From Scylla paramamosain (lineage: Eukaryota; Arthropoda; Malacostraca; Decapoda; Portunidae): 64,000 nucleotides of DNA. A program made the position numbers and the translations under genes. The notes below the pieces were generated by a model. The model searched no databases, had not been told where the DNA came from, and saw only the letters and a list, made by a program, of their open reading frames with translations. Each line of letters starts with the position of its first letter. The stretch's first letter is position 1. The stretch is from positions 30,306,021 through 30,370,020 of the forward strand of contig NC_087151.1 of assembly GCF_035594125.1 (NCBI RefSeq). The letters run 5' to 3'. This document shows positions 1-40,868 of the stretch, piece by piece.

Positions 1-2600
1 GTAATTTACATGTCCACTCAGCACTCTGCGCAGCTTTATCCCATTGCGCTGCAGGTGAAGGTTGGGGTGAGTCGCGAATTGGGGTTCTGTAGGGCTTCCC
101 GGGACAACGGCATCACTGGGCACAACAGGCTCTGCAGCACTCAAGTTTTGTGGAGCAAGTCCCGTCACTCATTGTTGCCATGCCTTCTAAGGACCAGAGA
201 CGCCTTAATGTCCACGGTGCAGGGAAGCGACGATCGCCACTCTTACCCTGCCCTCTCACTGAGACGATGGCTCACCAAGGTTTCCTTTAGTAAAAAAAAA
301 AGGATGAGTCGCCTTCATATTTTCTGCTGGTTCTTGAGTGTTATGAACTGTACTTCAGCGTCGAGAAGGGTTCGCAGGATCCTGTAGGGTCTGCACCAGG
401 GGAAATCCAGGATGCCAGCTATGATGAGCTCCTATTCGTATCAGCATTCTGATTCTCCGCCTCAGCTGTGAAACCTTTGATGAAAATATGCTTATTCCTC
501 CACAATGTCTTGGCATAATGCCGGGGAGAAGCTTTAAAGGTTCCTTTTTGGAGCTTAAGATCGAAGTAGGATTTTTAAACGATCAAGTGTGTGGCTGACC
601 TTCGTTGTCATGAACAGCAGGTGTGAGGGACGCCTTGGTCTGCCTCGCTTTGTCTTCCTCCCTCGCGGTGGACATTCCTTCCGCTACATCCTGGTGCTCT
701 TGGTGACACCCTGTATACACATACGTATGTTCACCCATTTAGAGCAGAGCAGGTGCCGCCCAATTTTTCGGCAGTGGTGTCCTTGGGCGCCCACCCTCTG
801 CCAGGAGAGCAGCGTCCCAGACAGCCACGCAACTTGCCTCGGGGACCCATTGCACCTTGCATAATATTGGCAGTGCCTGGCGGCGACTGCGACAACATTC
901 AGTCCTTATGTCACAACAGTCCATGGAGCTGGTATTCGAAGAGCAGGAAAAAAGAAATCAAGTAAATGGTACATGAATCTTGAACTGGATATGAATAAGA
1001 ACACTTAGATTGCTAGACATGTTCTGCGGGAAGTCGGACGCGATGAAGCAAGAGGCCACAATGGATACGGTGCTGCTGAACAAGTGAAAGTGTGAGGCAG
1101 CGGGCGTTGGGTGGTGGGCTCTTCCCCCCTTCGTGCGGTGACGATCTCCGCCATTTCCTGTGGCCGCATCGCTGACACAAGAGTCTCCCTCCGGGACTGC
1201 CAGTCCCTTGGGCTCACACCTGCCTTTGCAGGGGCTGTGATCTTACATGTTACTAATTTGTAAAGAAAACTTTCTCAGGGTTGAATATAATGCGTAGAAG
1301 TACGTGTAGATGAACGTATAAATGATAACATAACAATAGCCACATGTTGCCTCGTTTCAGCAATGGTGTGCTGCCATGAGCTGCGTCGCTCATCACGTTC
1401 AGAGTCGTCAGCCTTGGAAGACTCCTGAGGTGTGGGAGCATTCCTCCTGCTTACCTCGCTCCTCCCTCTGAGGCTTTTATTCGTCCCCTTCACAGCACCG
1501 TCCACCCACGTCTTGTTCCGCAACTCACTCCTGTTATCCCTTCACTAACACCTCCCGCTTCCGCACTCACTGTCACCCTCCCTCACCGCACCCGCCTGTG
1601 ACTAATCTCCATGCCCATTGAGGTTTTCCTTCACCTATTCGATCCAGTTTCTTCCTGTTCCACTGCCTCCTAACACCTTTTACTCCGCTTCCCTTTACCA
1701 GCCTCATCCGTCACTCCGAGGGGCGCAGGTCGTCACGCCGTTGCCTCGAGTATCTATGTATCTACCCATCCCCTCTACATACTGCCTGTGTGAATAACAA
1801 TATCGTGAATCACCTTCCTTCAGGCAACTCACCATTCCCGTCTTTCCCGTTTTTATTCTCTCATCTCGGAATCCTTCAGTCTTTATTGGTTGATTTATGT
1901 TATTTCCTTACATCCTGGAGGGAAGTCATGTACTTACTTTCCTGTAAACCTGTTCCTGCCGTAACCCTTCCACCCTCACTTTTCCTCCGCGCATCACCAC
2001 AAGCCCTCTCACCCGCGTCCTTTTGCCGTAACCTTCCCTTTCTGTACACACGAGCCGGCCACCTTCCCTTCCCTTCACTCTCAGCTCGTGTACCTGGTAG
2101 TCTCACCTTTCCTTTCTGACACCCCTTTCCTTCAAGCTTCCCATATCCCATCGCAAGTTTCTCGTCTTCTTTCACTGTCTTCGCTCTTTCCTTTCCGTAT
2201 TCATTCCCTTGTCTACTGCTGCCCATACCTGCTACCAATAGTCTCCCGTTCTCCCCTGCTAACTTTCCTGCTTCTTACCTGCTAACCTTTTCGAATGCAA
2301 TACGTGCCTCCACCTTCCTCCTTATTCTCCGTACTCACCTTTGTCCTTACACTCCCCCTACCCTCCCTCCACCTCTCCTCGCCTCTACCTCCTCCTCTCC
2401 GCTGCAGCCACGCTCTCCCCTCCCCTCCGCCTCCGCCACTCACTGGGCGCGGAGTAACGGGACTGACAAGGTCGTCTGGTGTGGCCGGAATACACCAGAA
2501 ATTTACAGCGGCCGTCAGCGTCTCCCTCACCGCCGCCTCCACATCTCAAACTTTCCTTCCAGCCGTTACAGCTTGCACGAATTTGTTCTCTGTCTGTTCC
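1..2600. other. Non-coding stretch, no gene recognised
   Basis: No protein family is recognisable in any frame; the open frames are short and compositionally driven. From about 1,480 to 2,600 the plus strand is strongly C+T rich, ending in the (CT)n array. The only support for its role is position: it lies upstream of the visible chitin synthase exons, so it may be distal 5' intron or upstream intergenic DNA (inference). Confidence 0.5.
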
Positions 2601-2601
2601 C

Positions 2602-8800
<6,199 letters not shown>

Positions 8801-8803
8801 TAC

Positions 8804-9010
<207 letters not shown>

Positions 9011-9679
9011 GACACCGTCAATTGAGCCGTGCGGTACAAGAGATCGGTACGAAAGATGAGGTGGACGCTGGGAAGATGGGGGAGTTGCTGGCAAGCAACT
9101 TCTAGCGGATGGTCGCCGCCTCGAAGTCATGACCTCTCCAACAGCATTCCATAACCAGCAGTTTTATGTAGAGAAGCGACTTTCTTATCGTGTAGAGTAC
9201 TGCAAGTATCAATATAAGCAATACACATGAAGAAGGTTTCAATTAAATACGTATGTATGCTGCACACAACTTTGAAAATTCAATCAAGACAACTGTAAAG
9301 AAAATGGATATGTCATCGCCTCGTTCACGGCCGGCGCGCTGGTAACAAAGCGCAACACTGTATTACTGAAGACAATGTACTGAGGCCGTTGTGTAAGAGA
9401 TACTGACTGATGTCTTTTTATTCCATGTTCATGGCATTTCTGCTGCAACTCTTCTTTGAGGTTTAGATGGTCAGCATCTTATGTTTGTGGAGATTCAATT
9501 GTACAGCCTTCCCCCCCCCCGCCTCCTAGTAGTGCTGCAGGCAGAGGTAAAATTGGTGACGTCTTTTAAGAGATCCGTGCCCCTCCCCCTCACCAAACTC
9601 GTCGTAGAAAAATAGGGATGATAGGAAGCATGTTGTGGATATTTTTCTGCCACTCGGCGATGCCCTGAAAGATAGCCAC

Positions 9680-9755
9680 CTTCCGGCAGGGCTTGAACTC
9701 GAGGCCCTGAGATCATCAGATCCGAGAGCTGACCTCTGGGCCATCACTTTCCCCA
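9680..9755 (-). repeat. tRNA-derived SINE head (putative)
   Basis: Read on the minus strand, there is a box A-like motif (TGGCCCAGAGG, plus 9,733-9,743) followed by a box B-like motif (GAGTTCAAGCC, plus 9,690-9,700). The spacing fits a tRNA-derived RNA polymerase III promoter. The acceptor stem does not pair well, so a tRNA-derived SINE head is preferred to a working tRNA gene. Confidence 0.55.
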
Positions 9756-11830
9756 AAGCCTTTGTGCTTCAAAGGTATTTGATCAGTATCGATTAAACTG
9801 AGAAGCTTTTATCAGTTTGCTTTTTGTTTTCCTGCCGCCCTGTCATGTATCAGTGCCGGTACTCCTCCTGTGTTTAATTATGGATGCTGATGTTTGTTCA
9901 TATTATTCCATCTTGACATTTATATCCGTCAACACGGACAGGAAGGAATGTCCCTGCACGGACCTCTGAACCCGGTGTGATGCAGCCCTGCAGGGCGACA
10001 CGCCACACCGACCTCTCCTCAGTCTCTGTCCCTCACGCCCTTGTCTCGCGGCGCCCGACACCAGTGTCGGATCGTGCTCGAGGAGCTCTCATTGTCTCGC
10101 GCTTACCGATGCAGATTGCGCCACCCTGCATTGTGCTGTGAGCTACGGAAGTAGGGAACCAAATCAAACTGTGGTCTACATGGAGAGATGGCGTGAAGAG
10201 GTGCATGAGGAGGAGCAGCAAGCGGGAATAATTGAGATGGATAAGCAGCTAACGGAAGTCACTAGGGCAAGGAAGGGATGTGGGTGGTTGACGGGGGAAG
10301 GCAACAGAGCGAAGAGAAGGTGAATGGTGGTGGTGAGGGAAGCAGGAAGAACAAGGTCGCTGGAGCCTTTCACTCCTCACGAAGGCTGTAACATTCCTCA
10401 CCGCCCAAGGTTTGCTCGCCACCGTTGCACTCTATATTGCAATGGACTCCTTAGTAAAGTGTTGATGTTAGGTTTCTGTAGTCACAGGTAACGTACTCAG
10501 TCTCATAGTCCGGTGGTTTGCGGCGCCAACCCTCTTATACAATGGGTGGTGACTGCCCCGGACGGATGAGAGTAGCGCCTCCAGCCTGTGGTCAAGTTGC
10601 TGTGCGGTGCATGTGACGAAGGAGGCCACCATAATGATAAAGCCCCGCAGGCAGCAGATCGGCAGTGGAAGGAGAGGTTGGATGAGGGGGGCATAGGGAG
10701 GAGGGAGGGCGGGGGTCGAAGACTATGAATCCGAGGAGCACCATGGAAGGTGTGGTGCACTCTAAGGGAGCAGAGCACGAGAACACGGATTTGCGGCACA
10801 ACCATACTCCCTTCAGGCGATTGTAGATATCCTCCAGATGAAATCTAAATATCTTTCCTATTACCGTCAGATGACCACAATGACAACATTAAGAGAATGT
10901 GGGAAGCCGTTGGTGTTTCTGGCGGCAGTGTTGTCTGTGACTCAGCGTTTCCAGGTTATTTTTTCCTTTGTTTTCTCGTAGGCCGCTTGGTGAAGTGTAC
11001 TAATTGGCATAATTCTCGCCATTCTAGACCTATTATAAAAAAACACAGATTGTATGGCAGCATAGTCGACGCCTCGACATTTGTCAGGGCGCTCTGCACC
11101 CTTCGTGACCTGTTCTCTGTGCATGTGGGGTCACCAGGCACAAATGTGGGGCAGCCCAGCGAGCACATCCCACAGGCTTCTCTCTGGGGTAATAATTGCA
11201 GCTAAAAAGCAAAACGCTGCCGAGATGTGTTACTACTTATGTAGTAGACAAAGGCGGACTAAGAAGGCGTGGCCCACACGTTGACCTTTCAAACAGCCTT
11301 GAGTCGAGGTGGCTGGATGATTCGTCCAGACGCTAAATGCTCCGTTCAGCTTCGTGCAGACATCCACGTTGTTCGTGGAGTGAATAGAATGGAAAGTGAT
11401 GAACCATTTAGAAACACACTGCTCATGGTCCAGTTTTTCTCGGGTGTGGTTAGCGGTAGCGATGAGACCTTCAAACTCCGTACATGTGCCTCAGCCCCCA
11501 GCACGTCACCACTCCTGGCCGCGGGTGTCCGCTGCCCCTGTGGTGTGCTGGGGAAGGGTGCTGCCAGCTGAGTCCCTGCCGCCTTCTATCTCACTCCTCC
11601 AGCAGGCCCTGGCTTTTACCGTCTCCAGTACACATATATATGTACCGGGGACGGTACAGGCTTGCCTCCTGTCCTGCCTCCCTCCCACCGCCGCTAGGTC
11701 TTCCTACCTCATAGTCACCTGTACCAATCTCATGAACCATGAACAAGAAAAAAAAAGAGCATGAATAAAAAATTATTGACTCTTTAACAACTTTGACATT
11801 GTTTTAACACTGCATTCGGTCCCTTGTCAT

Positions 11831-11868
<38 letters not shown>

Positions 11869-12095
11869 AAAGTAGTATAGTATTATGTATGTATGTGTTA
11901 ATTATATTACATTATAAATTTTCTATTTCATTCTTATTATTACTATTATCATCATCATCATCATCGTCATCATCATCATCATCATCATCATCATTATTAT
12001 TTTACTACTGCACCGCAGAACACAGCACAAACAGACGTGGTGGTGTTTCTTTATGATCCCCCTGGGGAAGTAGGAGGGAGCGGGACGAATCCCGA

Positions 12096-12149
<54 letters not shown>

Positions 12150-12506
12150 TAAAGCCAGTGGAGTCTGTAACCACAAGCCTTGGGAACAATCTCGCCACAA
12201 CAACGATCTGTTCACAAGACCAATAATTGAGTCACACTACCGACCGCCAAGGGAAAACTTGGTCCGCACGCAAGGGAACAAAAGTATTTACTGTTGTCAC
12301 CACCTGCGAGCACCAGGTGTTACGAATACTGCGTTGTAGCGAGCAAGAAAACCAGCAACGCGTAGAGTTAGCAACATCGACATATTTTTTTTTAGTACAC
12401 AAGTCTGAAATCTTTTTGGTCTTACGTAACTTGCCAGTGTGTAGTTCAGGTGTTCGGGTTACATAAAGAACATTAATACATAGAAGTACTCATTGTCCAG
12501 TCTTGC

Positions 12507-12567
<61 letters not shown>

Positions 12568-13643
12568 GATGATGATGTCCTGAAAAGAAAGAACATGTCT
12601 TTAACAGAAAATAACGTTGTGGATCTTCAAAATAAAATCCCACTTAAGGCTAATACAAAACTCGGACTTGTAAGAAATAATTAGATAAAAAAAAAAATAA
12701 TAATAATAATAAAAATCATGTAAATAATTTTCATTGCATCTCAATGCAACAGAAATGGAGCGGTGTATACTTTCCTTTATTTCTTTTGTTTTCTTTTCCT
12801 TCCTTATTTTTCAATTCTTCGTTCAAGCCTTTTTAATACTTTCTTATCTATTTGTGCATTTGTTGATTCATATATTTCTATCCTCCCGAGTTCATAATTT
12901 ACCTTTCACTTGGAGTTTGAACGCCATAGCATTTCGAGCGCCATCAACAATAATATTTTTTATGTGCTCTATTAACACCTGACGCCAAAAGAAAGAGGAG
13001 CAACAGCGTCGTGGTGTGGGGCTGTACGAGTTGTCTGAAACCAGTCCCACCCACCGACCTTGGGAGCCTTTCCACACCTTACACTCGGGCCTACTAGCTG
13101 CCTTAGTGCTTGCAGGTCCAGAAACACTAGTGACGCCATTCTAGCCACTCGTGTGCTTTTCATGTTATTTCTCGTAGCTGCTTTTACATGCGTAACTATA
13201 AGATAGAAATTATTTTTGAAAATGTATATTATGTAGGACGTACTACGCATATAATACTAAAGTAGCTGAAAGGAAAATATATTCTTTACCGCTAAACTCA
13301 TGACAGCACTGAGCCACGAAAAAAGAAGAAAAAAAAAAAGGAATCCGCAGAATGCTGCACTCGACCATAAAAAGAGAGGGTTGAGGTGTAGGGGTCACAC
13401 ACTAAGAGAGGGGTTTGCGTGTCCCCTCCTTCCCTCCTCTACTCCCCGCTCCACTTTCCCTGCCACAGTCTCACTAGAGCACCTTCCGTCTTGCTCACAG
13501 ACCAACTCTCCCTCTTGAGAAACTGCCTTCCCTCCCTCCCTCCCTCCCGCTCCTTAAATCTTACTTTTTTTACCCTCCGCGGTGACCAGTAACAGTTTTT
13601 GTTTCGTTTTTGTATGTCGAATTAGTAAAAGTTCATGAACTTG

Positions 13644-13763
<120 letters not shown>

Positions 13764-14970
13764 GGTGTGATGAGCTGCAGAGTTTGGGATCAAGGAATGG
13801 CCAAGTAGTACAGCACAGTACAGTAAAAATGACAGTGGAACTGCTCTCATTCTCCCTCCTCCCTCCTCCCTTCCCTTGTTCCCTGCCACCAATCTCCCTC
13901 AGGCACCACCATCTACCGGAGCCGACCACGATAGTGACACGCATGCGATGCTAGACGTTTCAGTATAGATTTTAGTGGCTGTATACTTATCACAGGGAAA
14001 CTGTATCTCACAGTGTAACAGTAACGCAAATCAGCAGCCTCATAAAGAAATGTCCACGATGAGTTGTCACGTTAATTCACGAAGTTATCACGCGCTACCA
14101 AAACCAAAGCAGGCAGAACGTATAGAGGTCCTGGCAGGTCCATCGAGAGAAGCCATGGCCACTGCTACGCTGATATGACAACACACATGAAAACTTAATC
14201 CTTGATCAGTTTTGGAAGGAATATTAGGATGCCACGTTACATCTTGCGGTAGTACTATGGACATGACCAGGAAATGTATACATACTGGATGAGTGCAGGG
14301 GCTCGAGACTTCTGGCAGGAATTTTTCAGTTCTTGCAAACTCAAACTGATTTAGTGATTCTGTTGTATGAAGTTATTTAGGCTCTCAGTCTTAGCATCCT
14401 TATAGCCACGTTGTTCTGAGTTTGTGCATGTAGTATGTACGTATACATATTCGTACATCGAACGTATGCTATTTTCTCCATTGATATCTATTTCCATTTT
14501 TCCCTATCATTCTAATGTTGTTAGTGACAGGGCACGGCAAACTTGACAAAGCACTACTTTTATCTGACATGTTAAAATATCGAAATACACAAAAGCAATA
14601 ACAGCTATAAGGACGTTTTTCTTTTCTTTTTTTTTTTTTCTTGTTCTTCTTCTTGTTCTTAGCCACATTAACTTCTGATGAGGCGTATATTTTGGTGTTT
14701 CATGCAGGAAGTACGCACGGCTTGTTTATTTTTTTTTTTTCCTAAGAAGCCCACCTTTTGCATCTTCTGAAGTCTTTGCATAACCATCCAATAAAAACTA
14801 AGTACACTTTTGTGCATGACTGGAAAAACGAGCTTCATACGTCAAGACCAGGCATCCTGTGGACAAGATTATATATGTGTATATTGACTAAGTACCATTT
14901 GTGTATGGGGGACTGTGCATACCACACCTTGTGAGGGTAATGGGTATGGGTAACGGAGTCTTTCTTTCGC

Positions 14971-14971
14971 T

Positions 14972-15050
<79 letters not shown>
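14971..15050. repeat. T-run plus (GT)n microsatellite
   Basis: A run of about 23 T is followed by about 57 bp of GT. The A-run beside (CA)n on the other strand could be the tail of a decayed retroposon (inference). Confidence 0.95.
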
Positions 15051-15051
<1 letters not shown>

Positions 15052-15198
15052 TATTCATTACACGTTATCCAAGACAAATATGTGGAAGGTGACGGAAGCC
15101 ACTCGGGCCAAGGGCATCTCGACGACAACTTCCTGCTGATATTTCACCTTTCCGGACTGTCCTTCACCGGCCGCCGGATCACGCTCACCTATGAGACA

Positions 15199-15440
<242 letters not shown>

Positions 15441-15609
15441 AATTATATCTAGTAGACCACACGTGACAACTCCAAGGCGTTCGTTTACGAGTACTTCATC
15501 GAAGTGTGCTTTGTTGTAACACGCCATGCATCTTACACAAAGAGGTGTGAGTTGCATCATTATCTCATTGTATATAGTGTTATGATAACGATATATATTT
15601 TCTCAACAG

Positions 15610-36178
<20,569 letters not shown>

Positions 36179-36248
36179 AAAAAAAAAAATGCTCATAGTG
36201 TCAAGTCTTATTTTATATATTACATAATTCTTAGGATTATGGTGACAT

Positions 36249-36254
36249 AATAAA
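36249..36254 (+). other. CHS1: CHS1 poly(A) signal candidate
   Basis: AATAAA about 70 bp after the CHS1 stop codon. A second AATAAA at 37,020-37,025 could serve a longer 3' UTR. Confidence 0.5.
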
Positions 36255-37179
36255 CTATTTGAATGAATGGAATTAATTGAAAAATTAAGTCATAATTCCT
36301 TTACTTCAAAACAGATGTATCGTGCAATTATTAGGCCATTAAAGTGCCTACATTAGCAGTTAATTGGAAATAATTGTTATGGCCTTTAGAATATGTAGGC
36401 AGCATATCAGGGGAGCTTCTGGAGGAAAGGAGGCATCAGAGATGTAAGCAGATAGGATATGCTGAATGGCTAGCTCAGTGAGTCTTCTTATATGTGTCTG
36501 AAACCCAACTTTTGCTTGATGTTCACATTTCAAGAAATGCCAATGATTAGAATCATCTTATTCTCCCCAAGTGATTTTCTTATACCATTGTAGGGTTTCA
36601 CCCTTAGATGTATGTGTGATGTTGTTGCTGCCTTGTGAGGATGGAGAGATGTACTGTTGTGAGGGAGGAAATGCCATTTCTTTACTATAATCTAGATGAG
36701 CTACAGTTTCCCTTAGATTTTTTTCTTTATCATATCTAATTCAGCTTTATGTATAAGTTGGCAACACAACAAAATGTTTGTTTCAAATTCTGTACACACA
36801 CCCTTAACATTCCCATGACATTTATTATTGATAGTTGGTAAGAATTGGGTCATCCATACAAATGCTACTATGTGCTTTTGTAGTTAGTAATATGTTCCTG
36901 GAGCTGCTGATTCCCTTCTTGAACTGCTGCAGCCACTCCCTGGCCTCATCACCTCCTCCTCATACACTCTTGCTCTCTTGGTCATAATATTGTGTTATAT
37001 TGTAAAATACTGTATAAACAATAAATATTTACAATTTGTTAGTATAGTGATTTTCATTAGAAATTTTCTGTTGTACAAAGTGTAAGTCTTCATATTTATT
37101 CTGTGATATAAAAAGCAACTACAGGAGGTCCCATCTTTCAGAAAATTTGTGTTCCCATTAACCAGGAAAGACAAAAGGA

Positions 37180-37500
37180 AGTGTATCTGTGAGTTGTTGC
37201 CAGAAGGTGCCATGATGTAACAGGCAGCATAGTCACACAGTAAACAAAAAGTCCTGGATTCAATCCCTGAGCAGTGCCTATTCCTTTAGTGAGACTCAAA
37301 TTACAGCCAGGTGCAGTGAGGAGGATCTGCAGGAGACAGAATCTCCTGGTTATCATGTACCTGGCGATCCTAAGGGGGAGATGTGTGAGTTGTTACCAGA
37401 GAGTATTGTGGTGTAATAGGCAGCATAGTTACCCCACACCAGCAAGTGAAATATCCCAGGTCAGATCCCTGGCCAGTGCCTCCTTTTCTGCAAAGACTCT
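37180..37500 (+). repeat. Tandem pair of SINE-like repeats
   Basis: Two related segments begin near 37,186 and 37,384 (about 196 bp apart). They share GTGAGTTGTT, the GGCAGCATAGT core and the AGTGCC end, with box B-like GGATTCAATCCC (37,257) and GGTCAGATCCC (37,459). They are probably decayed tRNA-derived elements. Confidence 0.5.
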
Positions 37501-37815
37501 CAAGCTCCTACAAAGTATTATGATGGAATGGGTTTTTAATGAGAATGTGAGGAGACTAATATGACTAGATTTGATTTCTTGTACACCTATAGGGAAGTTC
37601 ACAAATGAGAGTGTGAGGCTAGCAATAATTGCAAGAGGGATATCAGTGAAGCAAGAAAAAATGGTTGCATATGATAGGAATGAATGAAGAGCTGTTGCAA
37701 ATGTGCAAATAGATACAGAATTGAGGATCTCAAAGGGAAACCCTAGCTGCATCTGTTTCAAATGGTTAGTCAGTTTGGGTACTGGGAAGATGGGAAGAAA
37801 TTAGTTGTACTTTAG

Positions 37816-37884
<69 letters not shown>

Positions 37885-38149
37885 AATTAGCATAAAAATC
37901 ATGAAGCTTAAGATGCTTTTAACTATAAAGATTTCACAATCATACACAAGAATTGCATTTTGTTGCTAAAGTGTGTGTGTGTGTGTGTGTGTGTGTGTTG
38001 TGCCCCTCAACCAATGAGCTTCTGTAAAGAGTTTGAAACCGTTGACCTGAAATATAACCTTCGGATTAACTTCCATCATAATATTCATATTGCGTGTACA
38101 ATACGTTGCATACTGCACTGCTTGACACTACCGCGCAGTGACCTAGTAC

Positions 38150-38362
38150 TGAGAAGATGAATGTTTTTGTGCCAAATTGTGCGTCTCGGCGGGGAGAGGG
38201 CAATTTGTACTTGGCGCCATTGGGTGTTTGTTTGAGGAGATGACGTCACCGCCAGCTGATCGAGGCATTGAAGCGTGTGGCAGTCAAGGTGGTGGACTGT
38301 TGTCAGGATCATCGCAGCCCTCAACAAGAACAAGGTGGTGGAATGCTGCTAGCTGCTTTTGA
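38150..38362 (+). promoter_or_regulatory. PEX2: Probable PEX2 promoter and 5' non-coding exon
   Basis: A locally GC-richer segment containing a perfect CRE-type palindrome TGACGTCA at 38,241-38,248. It ends at a consensus donor (GTAAGT at 38,363). The acceptor CTTTCTAG at 40,784 precedes the PEX2 start by 84 bp, so a 2.4-kb 5' UTR intron is likely. No TATA box is evident. The transcription start is not determinable. Confidence 0.5.
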
Positions 38363-40784
38363 GTAAGTAAATGGAATAGAATGTTGCCACCAGTTTTAAG
38401 TGTATTAGTAAGGACGATGGTGTCAAGATACTTTCCTTGTTGTGGTGTTGCCGTGCCCCCTCCAGTCTGTAATGATAAGCGGTGCTTCCTGCAGGAGGGC
38501 TGGCCTCAGGTGCTTGAGCTCTAAAGGAAGTATACATATTTGGCTGCAGCTCAATAGACACATCATTCCTTCTGTGTAACCCTGTTTGGTCGTTGACATT
38601 TGGTACTTTATTTATTTATTTATTTATTTTATTTTATTTTTATTTTATTTATTTATTTATTTATTTGGTAGGGAGTGTTGGTACATGCACAAAGTTAATT
38701 TGAGAACCCATCTGGCAAATTTTACCACTTCATGCCCTCTTAGGTCTGACGTTGCAAGGATTTTATGTGCTGGTGTATGGTTCCCCAGAGACACAAGGGA
38801 GATGAGAGTGAGAAATTGGCAAGTGAGAGAAGGGTGTGTGTGTGTGTGCCTGGGCCTGGGTCAAAAATGGATGTGGGTTTCACATCTTTGGTAGACGCCC
38901 TGCTAGGTAATGGTAGGGTTGAGGACAACACCTCATCATAGGATGGAGTTAGGGTGGCCATTTCCAATTTTCTAAAAAGGACATTTTTCATGGCATGATA
39001 TAGTTTTATAATTACACTCAGCACATAATATTCAGCTCAAAGAATTTGTGTAGAATGCACAAAATGAGCTGAAAGTAATATTACGGCACCCACAACTTAC
39101 AGTGCCGCTTACAGCTGCCCAGCCACTTGTAACACTTACCCAGGCAGGCAGCAACTCATACATAAGCAGTAGTAGTCAAGACAGCATACACTCCATCACC
39201 AGGTGCCATGATGCAGGTGGAAGCAACTCACAGGGATTGGCATAGTAGGACACTACAGACACCAAATGCTCACACCAGGCAGGGAACAGAGTTATAAGCA
39301 CTTGGCACATACCACCCATACACTCAGAGTACACAGTTACTCAGATATCCACACAGAACACACATGTGGGAGGCACAACCTAACTTGCAAGGCATGACTC
39401 ATGACTTGCAGTTTGACATGTAAGGCTATGGCTGGACACAGCAAAGTCTCTCAGCTGCACCTCCCAACAGCCAGTACTCCTCACAGCCACAGGATATATT
39501 CTTCATGTAGTCCTTCCTAAGGTTAGCCCTCAAGTACACAGCAGACATCTCACAAGGGCTCCACAAGCCTCTGTTCCTCCAGCTGCAGGGAGGTTCCACA
39601 GCCAGCTTTGACATCTACCTACCACAGTTTTCCTCTAGGCTGGTGCTCCCTCTGGCCTCCACAGTACCTGCACAGGTCACCACATGTCCAGGTACCAAAC
39701 TCTGTTCATCACGTGTGCCTCCACCCTCACCTCAGATCTGCTAACCAGGGCACACCTGCCACTGCCTCAAGACCTGTGGGCACCAAAGTTGTCTCACCAC
39801 CATTGCTCTGCACCATATCTGCCTTCTCTTATGTCTCAGCGCTGACACACCAGCGTGCTCTCTCTTCTGAGTCGCACCACAGACTGACACATTGCTGCTT
39901 GCTTGCTTCTCTCTTATGCCCATGATACCTGAGTCTGGTGTGTTCCCATGCCTTGCTTGCTGCACGTTCCTGGGAAAGCAGGGGCCAACAAATGTAACAT
40001 CATGCCACACAGTAGCATCCTACCTAGCAACAAACCCCCTGCCATAACAATAATTACTGGAGCATACATAAGTTCCTGGTGCACAGTGGTTAGTGTGCCC
40101 AATTCACACTCAGGAGGGTCTGGGTTCAAATCCCAGGTCAGGTCAGAAGTTGTTGGGCAGACTTCTTTACAGTGAAGCCCCTGTTCACCTAGCAGTGATT
40201 AGGTGCTTGATGTAAATCATGAGTTATGACCTGCTGCTAGGTAGGAGAAACAAACTCTGAAAAGAAAATGCACACACAGTTGTCCTGACCATACCAGGCC
40301 TAGTCTACAAGGTTGATTGGTGCCATCTGGCAGCCACAGTATCAAATTGTAAGACACTTCCTTAGGGTTAAATGTATACTTAAGATGTTGTATGTATGTT
40401 AGTATGTAAGTATGTAATGTGGATTTTCAGCTGTAAGTCTGCAAAATTAATAAACTGATTTTTTTTTTTTTTTACATGGGTTCATACAATATTCATCTTA
40501 CATTCATAGATTGATGAAGAAGCTAAATAAATTCGTAAGTGATCGTTATTTCTTTTGTTTGAACAGCACATGTCTCCACAACTGTAACAAGTTTCTGAGA
40601 AGTGTGTGTATGCTATAGATATAAAAAATTTTGAATGTCAGAAAGTTTATAGCAGATCACATGTAGTCAGGGTAAAACCCAATCCATTTAATTTAGAATT
40701 TTTATTTATACATAGTTGTATAGCAATTAAGAAAAATATTTTGAAAATAAGCTTTATGGCATTTTTTCTTTCTCTTCTTTCTAG
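38363..40784 (+). other. Probable PEX2 5' UTR intron with repeats
   Basis: Contains (TTTA)n at about 38,607-38,665, a CA/CT-rich unusual block at about 39,050-40,010 that has no recognisable protein and may be transposon-derived, and a SINE at 40,078-40,330. Confidence 0.45.
40078..40330 (+). repeat. tRNA-derived SINE
   Basis: A clear tRNA-like head: box A-like AGTGGTTAGTGTGCC at 40,085-40,099 and box B GGGTTCAAATCCC at 40,122-40,134, with a good 5-bp T stem. The acceptor stem does not pair, so it is not a tRNA gene. A body of about 190 bp follows. Confidence 0.7.
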
Positions 40785-40868
40785 ATTCATGTGAGAATGA
40801 AAACCTGAGGCATCTCTTCCGAACATTTCTTTGTTTAGTGTACAAGACATCAGCTGAACATCCGTACC

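Larger units (their letters stand above)
36179..38120. other. CHS1 3' UTR and CHS1-PEX2 intergenic DNA
   Basis: Contains two poly(A) signal candidates, a SINE-like tandem pair at 37.2-37.5 kb, (CT)n at 37,820-37,880 and (GT)n at about 37,971-37,998. No coding exon recognised. Confidence 0.6.

Noticed and set aside
15504..15609. In-frame ATG upstream of the first chitin synthase exon
   Set aside because: The residues before 15,610 do not resemble the family, and a good splice acceptor (TCTCAACAG) lies exactly at the point where similarity begins.
39608..39925. 105-residue plus-strand frame in the PEX2 5' intron
   Set aside because: Composition-driven Ser/Pro/His/Leu-rich frame with overlapping open frames on the other strand; no family resemblance.
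40085..40145. Possible tRNA gene
   Set aside because: Box A and B and a T stem are present, but there is no pairing acceptor stem and a SINE-like body follows. The same reasoning applies to the tRNA-like heads at 9.7, 20.6, 37.2 and 57.1 kb.
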